The position numbers were made by a program, and so were the translations under genes. This document shows positions 57,031-64,000 of a stretch of DNA of 64,000 nt, one piece after another; the first letter of the stretch is position 1, and each line of letters starts with the position of its first letter. The notes under the pieces are model-generated. The model saw nothing but the letters and a program-made list of their open reading frames with translations. It was not told where the DNA came from and made no database searches. This stretch comes from Macrostomum hystrix (Eukaryota; Platyhelminthes; Macrostomidae), in contig CATNEN010000038.1 of assembly GCA_950097015.1 (NCBI GenBank), positions 3,951,001 through 4,015,000 of the forward strand, in the 5' to 3' direction.

Positions 57031-57660
57031 CAAATTTCATCATTCTGTCTCAATGCCAAGGGTATCAAATATTCGAAAAACGATTTCCTATTGCTTTCAA
57101 TAGGAAGCATTGCAAGAATTTCAATTGCAGGCATTGTTTGATTCAAAACTAAATAAAGACTGTCTGTGCATGCGTAGCTGTAAACGTTTTTTATTTTCAA
57201 AATTAAAGAAAAGTGTTTCGAGCATTCCGGGAATCGTTTTTAGATTCAAAGCTAGGAGAATATATCTTATGATATATACTCGTAAAATGAAATATGAGAT
57301 ATTATGATATATTGAGACGGTAGCATTTTTTGAATGGAGTAGCATGATTTTACAGTGGTAGCATGATTAATGAAGGATGCAGCATAAATTATTTACAGGC
57401 AGCATAAGTTATCAAGGAAACAGCAAGTATTAGTAAGGGAACTATCTATCGAGAGTTATGCATAATTATTTATAGTACGTAACTGTATTCTATTTACTTC
57501 TTTTATTAAGCTCTTTTTAAGTACGACTATTACTCTTATATAGTAAAAAATAGAGTTTTTCAAGTGTCTCAGCAAGCGTTGTTCAGTATAAAACAAAGGA
57601 AAGATTTTTCAAGCATAGCTGATAGCGTAGTCAGATTTTGAACTGTAAGATACTATCTAA
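57031..57660. other. Intergenic, AT-rich
   Basis: No gene is recognised. A few degenerate GTAGCATGA units occur at 57320-57430. Confidence 0.35.
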
Positions 57661-57667
57661 GAAACGG

Positions 57668-58312
57668 GGGGGTGTTTTACGAACTTGAGTTCAATCTTAA
57701 GATCAAACTTAGGATTGAGTTTAGGATCGACGTGTTCTATGAAGATAAAAGTCGATCTTAGCTGGGATCCAACTTAGGTCTGACCTAAGGGAAGATAAGA
57801 TCGAACTTGCGACTGGTGCGTTTTATCAAGAGAGACTGTCTATGACCAAAACTGTCATGGTCGATCTTAACTTTAGGACACATCTAGAGTTGTCCTAAGT
57901 TTCGAGTCGCTATCTGAACAGCAAGAGTCGATCTTTTATCAGCCATTCGAATGTGATTTGCAATGCAAAATAAACTCAACAAGAAGTACTATAAGCTGTG
58001 ACCGTGTCTCTGGCTAAAATAAGGCATATATAAAACGGCTAAAGTTTGACGCCACTCGGAATTAGTCTATGGTCAACCCTATCTTAAACTTTCTCGTCCA
58101 CAACCAAAGCTCGACCAAGGACTTCTATATAATAGCATCTATATAACTTCTATATAGATGCTATTATATAGAAGTCCTTGGCTCGACCTTAGCTAAGATC
58201 GAGGTTAGAAGTGACTCCTAAGTGTTTGTAAAACGCATTTATGGCTCAGTCTTAAGTTCGAGCCTAAGTTGGAACTTAGGAGTCAGTCTTAAGACGCAGT
58301 TCGTAAAACACC
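57668..58312. mobile_element. TIR element, about 645 bp, with perfect internal hairpin
   Basis: The left end, GGGGGTGTTTTACGAACT, is matched in inverted orientation by the right end, AGTTCGTAAAACACCCCC (18 bp perfect). Subterminal sequences on both sides are rich in CTTAAG/CTTAGG motifs, which also pair loosely in inverted orientation. No transposase frame is visible, so it is non-autonomous. Inside, 58115-58145 and 58151-58181 are perfect 31-bp inverted arms around a 5-base loop. The superfamily is not assigned, and no clear target duplication is seen because the flanks are G-rich. Confidence 0.65.
58115..58181. repeat. Perfect 31-bp inverted repeat, 5-base loop
   Basis: Left arm CCAAGGACTTCTATATAATA and eleven further bases, loop ACTTC, right arm the exact reverse complement ending in CCTTGG. 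With no mismatches the hairpin looks recently formed or actively maintained. Confidence 0.9.
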
Positions 58313-58509
58313 CCCTGGGGGGTTAGCATAAATTATCGAGGGCGTAGCATGAATTTTTGTGGGGTAGTTTGATTCATCAAAGGGGTAGCATGAATTATCG
58401 GGGAAGAGCATGAATTATCAGGGCGTAGCATATATTTACGAGGGGGAGCCTGCGTTATCGTGGGGAAACCATAAATTGAGGGGGTAGCATAGATTATAGA
58501 GGGATTAGC

Positions 58510-59910
58510 AAGCTTTGTCAAGGTATAGCATGATATATCAAAGGGATAGCATGATATATCAAAGGGGTAGCATGATATATCAAAGGGATAGCATGATATA
58601 TCAAAGGGGTAGCATGATATATCAAAGGGATAGCATGATATATCAAAGGGGTAGCATGATATATCAAAGGGATAGCATGATATATCAAAGGGGTAGCATG
58701 ATATATCAAAAGGGATAGCATGATATATCAAAGGGGTAGCATGATATATCAAAGGTATAGCATGATATATCAAAGGGATAGCATGATATATCAAAGGGAT
58801 AGCATGATATATCAAAGGTATAGCATGATATATCAAAGGGATAGCATGATATATCAAAGGGATAGCATGATATATCAAAGGGATAGCATGATATATCAAA
58901 GGGGTAGCATGATATATCAAAGGTATAGCATGATATATCAAAGGGATAGCATGATATATCAAAGGTATAGCATGATATATCAAAGGGATAGCATGATATA
59001 TCAAAGGGGTAGCATGATATATCAAAGGGATAGCATGATATATCAAAGGGGTAGCATGATATATCAAAGGGATAGCATGATATATCAAAGGGATAGCACG
59101 TATATCAAAGGGGTAGCATGATATATCAAAGGGGTAGCATGATATATCAAAGGGATAGCATGATATATCAAAGGGATAGCATGAAATATCAAAAGGGATA
59201 GCATGATATATCAAAGGGGTAGCATGATATATCAAAGGTATAGCATGATATATCAAAGGGGTAGCATGATATATCAAAGGGATAGCATGATATATCAAAG
59301 GGATAGCATGAAATATCAAAAGGGATAGCATGATATATCAAAGGGGTAGCATGATATATCAAAGGTATAGCATGATATATCAAAGGGATAGCATGATATA
59401 TCAAAGGGATAGCATGAAATATCAAAAGGGATAGCATGATATATCAAAGGGGTAGCATGATATATCAAAGGTATAGCATGATATATCAAAGGGGTAGCAT
59501 GATATATCAAAGGGATAGCATGATATATCAAAGGGATAGCATGAAATATCAAAAGGGATAGCATGATATATCAAAGGGGTAGCATGATATATCAAAGGTA
59601 TAGCATGATATATCAAAGGGATAGCATGATATATCAAAGGGATAGCATGAAATATCAAAAGGGATAGCATGATATATCAAAGGGGTAGCATGATATATCA
59701 AAGGTATAGCATGATATATCAAAGGGGTAGCATGATATATCAAAGGGATAGCATGATATATCAAAGGGATAGCATGAAATATCAAAAGGGATAGCATGAT
59801 ATATCAAAGGGGTAGCATGATATATCAAAGGTATAGCATGATATATCAAAGGGATAGCATGATATATCAAAAGGGATAGCATGATATATCAAAGGGGTAG
59901 TATGATTTAT
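58510..59910. repeat. 21-bp minisatellite (GATAGCATGATATATCAAAGG)n with higher-order period
   Basis: About 65 copies. From 59.1 kb on, a marked unit (ATGAAATATCAAAAGGG) recurs at 59181, 59308, 59414, 59541, 59647 and 59774, with spacings 127, 106, 127, 106, 127. This defines a 233-bp higher-order repeat. Long open frames on both strands are by-products of the 21-bp period. Confidence 0.92.
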
Positions 59911-59929
59911 CAAGGATATATCAAGAAAA

Positions 59930-60715
59930 GATGATCATAGTATTGAAGTTGAATATTTTTAATTATTCTTCTTCCCATGGCCGTAAAGCGTGATTGGCTT
60001 CCCCTAAAGGAAGTCTTGGTTGCTAGTACGTACTTCTAAAACTCAGGTAAGTCAGGTAAACGATCGAGTAACTCAGGTAAACCATATACTCATACCTCGT
60101 AGCTAATGAGATAAAACTGGCTTGAAGAAAGTAGTAGCCCGTCCAGAGTTATTTAAGGCGTGTTGGAGCAGTGCTGAGTGACTTGTGACTAATTAGCTAC
60201 CTAGAAGCGTGATTTACGTTGTTATTAACCCAGGCCAATTATCATATTATTTTGTAGAAAGTGGAAGTGGAAGTGGCGCTTCAAAATTTAAATTTCAGCT
60301 CGAATAATTTATGCACTTGTGGAGACGGCGACACCGCACAATGCTGAATTTATTCTGTTGGTTACATGCATGTTAAAAAATATTAATTTGTTTAGAAAAT
60401 TGTCATCCTACAGCTTTTTAATCAACTCAAAACAAAATTGTTTGCAGGGACTGTCTGCCCCTCGCTGTCCTTCTCCGCACGGCAAAAGTTTATTTGGCCT
60501 TCAATTAACTAAAGAGAGACTCCAACATTTCTTATGAATGGGTGGGTAATTACAATTATAAGCTTGGATGACTAGCCATAACAATTTGTGCGAAGCAAGG
60601 TGAGCCTGCGTCGATAAATACACCTGCGAATAGCTTGGACTCGCGTGATTCTCCAGCCAACTGTAAGGAGCCAATTTTCGTAAGGGCATAAAGATACATA
60701 TTTATTTGAAACAAC
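59930..60715. other. Upstream flank of the protease pair
   Basis: No gene is recognised. A short CTCAGGTAAAC-type repeat occurs near 60040-60090. No convincing TATA box for the next gene was found. Confidence 0.3.
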
Positions 60716-60719
60716 GTCA

Positions 60720-62155
60720 ATGTTACGACATCTGCTGGTGTTTGCCTGCCTTCAGATGGCATCAGCGGCTACGTTATTTATTGACGATGGCAATTTAACA
60801 GCGCCGGGACCCGGAAGCGACCGCGCATTTATGGGTAAGCTAAATTGATTAAGAAAAAGTTGAAACCAATTTTAGGAATCCTTTCAGATAAGACTCTGGA
60901 GCGAAACTAATTACCTAGGATGTCAGTGCAGGAGGATGAGTGGCACAGCGGTTAACGTGTTTGCCTTTCGCACCAAGGTCCCTGAGCTCGATTCCGCTGT
61001 GAGGCCACATTCATTCGGGGCGCAGCTGCCGAGAGCGGGCGTTGGGGCTTGTCGTGCAATTTACGACCTTGAGGGCCAACTGCAAGGCACATTGAGAGTG
61101 TACACTGCCTGGCGATGAGAAAGTCAGGACAGATGTACACACCTGTGTGAGTGTGTACCTGCGTACAGTATCTGTGTGCGTGTGTGCTCAGGCGTCAGCG
61201 AAATGGGCGGAATTGCCTCCGTTAAGTGTCACCAAATGATGTGAAATGATGTGCTAGTGCCCACAGCCCTGCAAATATAAATATAATAATATTTTTAGGA
61301 TGTAAGTGCGGTATAAAGGGCTTTAGCTTACTTTCTATTTCTAGAGATATGTTCAGTAATATCATCAATCTATCAACTGCTGTCATCACAGATGTCGCGT
61401 CGTGCGGCCAACCGTCCATCACGCCGATGGTCACCGCGCAGGCTGCTGGGGTGCCCCGGGTCACCGAGCCTCATAGTTTTCCATGGCTTGTGTCTCTGAT
61501 TCTACCTGAATCAGTTTTCTGCTCAGGTGTCATCATAAGTGCCGACTGGATCATCGCGTCGTCTGCGTGCGTTTACCCGCACTACGGCCAGCCGTCGCTT
61601 TGGACTATGGACGCCGGCGCGCACTTCCGCAATGGTATCGAGAAGGGACTGCAGAGGCGCCGTTTTGCGGAGATCATCTTTCAGCCTAACTCTAGCATTG
61701 TGCTCATGAATATGAACGAGCCGCTCGAATTCACGAATCACGTGTCACCGATCTGCCTGGCTGGACGGGCCACGCCGCAGTTGACCGACTGTTTCACGGT
61801 CGGCTGGTGGAGCATCTCTGCCAGGCCTCGACGAGGAAACGAGCTCTACCAGCACCGGGAGACACTGCTGAGCCGCTCTAAGTGCAAGGAAGCCTATGAA
61901 CATCAGATGTGCGTGCAGTACGGCATGGCCGACCTGAAAAACAGTTTGCCCAGATCTTCCACCCGAAGGGCGAATTGTCGGAAGAACCTCTCAGGTCCGA
62001 TGGTGTGCAGAGCCGGAAGCACCTGGTATCTGAAAGGTGTGCCAGCCGTATTTGACGACACCTGCGACCAGCTGTCTGTCGATCCTGTCGCGATCTTTAA
62101 CGACGTGGCAGCGTTCGACTCCTGGATTCTGGAGAAAACTGACATTTCTCTGTAA
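60720..62155 (+). CDS. Serine protease homologue, catalytically dead
   Basis: Exons 60720-60834 and 61392-62155 join in phase 1 (GT-AG) to 292 residues. Exon 1 encodes a signal peptide (MLRHLLVFACLQMASA) and a short pro-region. Exon 2 is a trypsin-fold (S1) domain: SFPWLVSLI, CSGVIISADWIIASSAC, then VSPICLAG and CFTVGWW, CRKNLSGPMVC and AAFDSWILEK at the end. The three catalytic positions are lost: the TAAHC histidine block reads ASSAC, the Asp block reads IVLMNM, and GDSGGP reads KNLSGP. The IVGG activation sequence is also absent (VPRVTEP). This is a secreted pseudoprotease that may act as a binding or regulatory partner. An active trypsin lies next to it. Confidence 0.7.
60930..61235 (+). 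repeat. tRNA-derived SINE in the intron of the protease homologue
   Basis: The head GGATGAGTGGCACAGCGG followed by TTAACG resembles a tRNA A box. CTGAGCTCGATTCCGCTG, about 50 bp later, resembles a B box (GWTCRANNC). An unrelated body follows, with a tail of short repeats (AAATGATGTG AAATGATGTG) at 61225-61255. This is the structure of a Pol III SINE of about 300 bp. Confidence 0.6.
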
Positions 62156-63000
62156 ACGTATTGAGAGAAATTATCAAAGCCTGTGTTTTTTAGTTAACTC
62201 AATATATTGGTAAAATTTTAACCTTTTTAGTGATGAAACCAATAAGATCTTCAGTTTCTAGATAAAAACTACAAAACTTACTGCCTTTATTAAAAAGTAC
62301 ATAAAAGCTGTTTCTTGTGATTAGGTCTTTAAAATGTTTACTAGAAGCCATTATAACTACTCGAAATAGTGCCCAGGTTTAGAGAATTTTTTTCTGTTAT
62401 GGTGTCATATTCGCGCATCGAGTAATTCAATGCCCTGGGATACGTTGCCTGTAATCTGTAAGCTATTGTGCTATCATGGTGTAGCGTCAAACATTGGATA
62501 GTTTTGCTCGTCGTATACTTTCTGTCAGTTCCAGTCTTCGAAGAGGTCCAGTTTCAGTCTTCGAAGAGGTCCAGTTTCAGTCTTCGAAGAGGTCCAGTTT
62601 CATGCTTCGAAGATGAGTAGTGCGAATGAGTTATTGGCTAATAAATTTAACTCTTTAGATAAGCCTAGCACAGATTTGGAGTCTGTGTACGTTACATATG
62701 TACATCCTTAGTCCGTAGATGTACATTTTATGGTGAGATGATCGATAAGTTGTTCATATGTAAATAGTTTATTTAGCTGCTCGCCAAAATGAAGAATGAA
62801 GTTCTCAACAGGTAAGTGGAAGTAAATAACTATTGAATATTTCAGTCTAAGTTAATTAGTTTTGCATTCACAAACAGTTAAAACACCTGCCATTTTGCAT
62901 GTCAAGTCTTGAGCTCAACTTTACGTGCAGTTCAACGTGCAGTGTAAAAGCTATATTTGACACAAATTTGAACTTAGTTTTATGTTTTTCTTCTAAGAAA
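62156..63000. other. Spacer between the two protease genes
   Basis: AT-rich sequence with no gene. It includes a four-copy 23-bp repeat near 62530-62615. TTTTCTTCTAAG just before AAAGAAGATG at 62988-63004 could be a splice acceptor for a leader intron or trans-spliced leader. Confidence 0.35.
62530..62615. repeat. Short 23-bp tandem repeat with CTTCGAAG palindrome
   Basis: Four copies of CAGTCTTCGAAGAGGTCCAGTTT, the last diverged. Each contains the palindrome CTTCGAAG. It lies about 400 bp upstream of the trypsin gene. Confidence 0.75.
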
Positions 63001-63004
63001 GAAG

Positions 63005-63823
63005 ATGTTTCTGAAGGTCATCCTGTTGTTCTGGCTCTCGACAGTAGGCCGCTCGTCTGAGCAGCCAGTTTCAGCGGCCAAGATGAACAGGGAAGATTTA
63101 CTCGAGATCGCCGGCGGTAGAGAAGCCGTACCGCACAGATGGCCGTGGGTGATTTCGCTGAGAGACTTCAAAGGACGGCACTACTGCGGCGGCTCCGTCG
63201 TCAGCGACCGTTGGATTGTGACGGCCGCGCACTGCTTCAAGGACGCGCGGGATCCGGCCTTGTGGACGGTAGACGCCGGGCGTCACTGCAGCGAGTGCAA
63301 CGAGCCGACACTGCAGAGCCGAAGCATCGTCAGGATCATCATGCACAGAAGCTACAACTCCAGTTCGTTTGAGAATGATATCGCCATGATGCAGCTGGAT
63401 TCTCCGCTGAATTTCAACACGAATGTGTCAGCGGTTGTGCTTCCCGGCGAACCAGTTTCTGAGTACGCCAAGTGTGCAGTCGTTGGATGGGGTGACCTGC
63501 GAGCTGGTGCACCGAAAAGCGAGCGCCCAGAAAGTCTGCAACAGGCGTATGTGCCTGTGTTGCCCAATGCGATTTGCAGCGACGCGAGGCACTATGGAGC
63601 TCGCATCAAGGACAGCATGCTGTGCGCTGGCTACGAACAGGGCGGCATCGACGCCTGCCAGGGCGACTCCGGTGGGCCGCTCGTGTGCAGCTCAGCAGAG
63701 CACCTCTGGCGGCTGCACGGCATCACCAGCTGGGGCGACGGCTGCGCCAAGCCCAACAAGCCAACGGTGTACACCCGGGTGCAGGCGTTCGCCTCCTGGA
63801 TTCGCCGGATTGCTTCACAGTAA
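63005..63823 (+). CDS. Trypsin-like serine protease, secreted
   Basis: 272 residues in a single exon. It has a signal peptide (MFLKVILLFWLSTVGRSS), a pro-region, and activation at IAGG after LLE. The domain is a complete S1 protease: WPWVISL, CGGSVVSDRWIVTAAHC (His), NDIAMMQLD (Asp), AVVGWG, and DACQGDSGGPLVC (Ser, with Asp at the position of S1-pocket residue 189, implying cleavage after Arg/Lys), ending in YTRVQAFASWI. All catalytic residues are present, unlike the homologue upstream. The shared VDAG motif (MDAGAHFRN / VDAGRHCSE) indicates that the two arose by tandem duplication. No intron interrupts the domain. Confidence 0.9.
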   Translation: MFLKVILLFWLSTVGRSSEQPVSAAKMNREDLLEIAGGREAVPHRWPWVISLRDFKGRHYCGGSVVSDRWIVTAAHCFKDARDPALWTVDAGRHCSECNEPTLQSRSIVRIIMHRSYNSSSFENDIAMMQLDSPLNFNTNVSAVVLPGEPVSEYAKCAVVGWGDLRAGAPKSERPESLQQAYVPVLPNAICSDARHYGARIKDSMLCAGYEQGGIDACQGDSGGPLVCSSAEHLWRLHGITSWGDGCAKPNKPTVYTRVQAFASWIRRIASQ

Positions 63824-63923
63824 GAGAAGACTCGCCGGGACCGGGATGGGTTTGAACGGCTGGAAGACAATTAGATCCCACAGTTTTTAAGCAGCTTTAT
63901 TTTAACATTAAAGTTTAAGTACG

Positions 63924-63929
63924 AATAAA
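63924..63929 (+). terminator. Poly(A) signal of the trypsin gene
   Basis: AATAAA in ACGAATAAAGTTGC, 100 bp after the stop codon. Confidence 0.65.
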
Positions 63930-64000
63930 GTTGCTACTGCGCTATTGCTATCCTAACAGTAGGACCACCAAGCCATTTTGCCTCTCCCTGATTCCCTCCT

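Noticed and set aside
58333-59882. Long frames in the 21-bp array on both strands
   Set aside because: By-product of a repeat period divisible by three, with no other coding evidence.
1-64000. CRISPR array or prokaryotic operon structure
   Set aside because: All tandem repeats lack unique spacers, and the gene structure is clearly eukaryotic.

Overview
The window is nuclear DNA from an animal. It has GT-AG introns (and one GC-AG), TATA boxes, AATAAA poly(A) signals, secretory signal peptides and metazoan extracellular domains (vWA, VWD-C8-TIL, calcium-binding EGF, fibronectin type II, SUEL-type lectin, ShKT, trypsin). It also carries Helitrons, Crypton-type tyrosine recombinase genes, a tRNA-like SINE, APE-type non-LTR retrotransposon debris and an extreme load of minisatellites. 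My best guess is a lophotrochozoan, perhaps a free-living flatworm such as Macrostomum. That rests on overall character and is not proved by the sequence.

Layout. 1-11 kb: a 69-bp satellite, a head-to-tail row of Helitrons, and three large 21-25 bp minisatellites. 11-22 kb: transposon graveyard with a dead non-LTR retrotransposon on the minus strand, a TIR element, a LINE C-terminal fragment, two broken Crypton-like tyrosine recombinase genes and more minisatellites. 22.9-23.4 kb: a compact TATA-driven gene for a small secreted precursor that looks like a neuropeptide prohormone. 24.6-26.7 kb: a four-exon glutamine-rich gene with minisatellites in its introns. 29.2-29.5 kb: the last exon of a minus-strand membrane protein. 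32.2-56.0 kb: one very large gene, described below. 56-60 kb: minisatellites and a TIR element with a perfect hairpin. 60.7-63.9 kb: two serine-protease-family genes in tandem, the first catalytically dead and the second an intact trypsin.

The large gene is the main result. I could join 50 coding exons (32528-55866) by hand. Splice sites are canonical except one GC donor, one weak GT donor and one exon with two possible acceptors, and the frame is continuous. The total is 17,703 nt, coding for about 5,900 residues, from a signal peptide to a stop followed by poly(A) signals. The protein is secreted, rich in cysteine and extremely basic. It has tens of short Cys modules, four hemicentin-type vWA domains, a SUEL lectin, long Arg/Lys-rich helical inserts held between cysteines (one carrying about 22 decapeptide RGG repeats), and a C-terminal ShKT-VWD-C8-TIL-vWA-5xEGF-vWA-VWC-like-FN2 assembly. 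This recalls the giant modular adhesive or gel-forming proteins of marine invertebrates. I propose it as a candidate secreted adhesive, cuticle or mucus scaffold; the function is inference.
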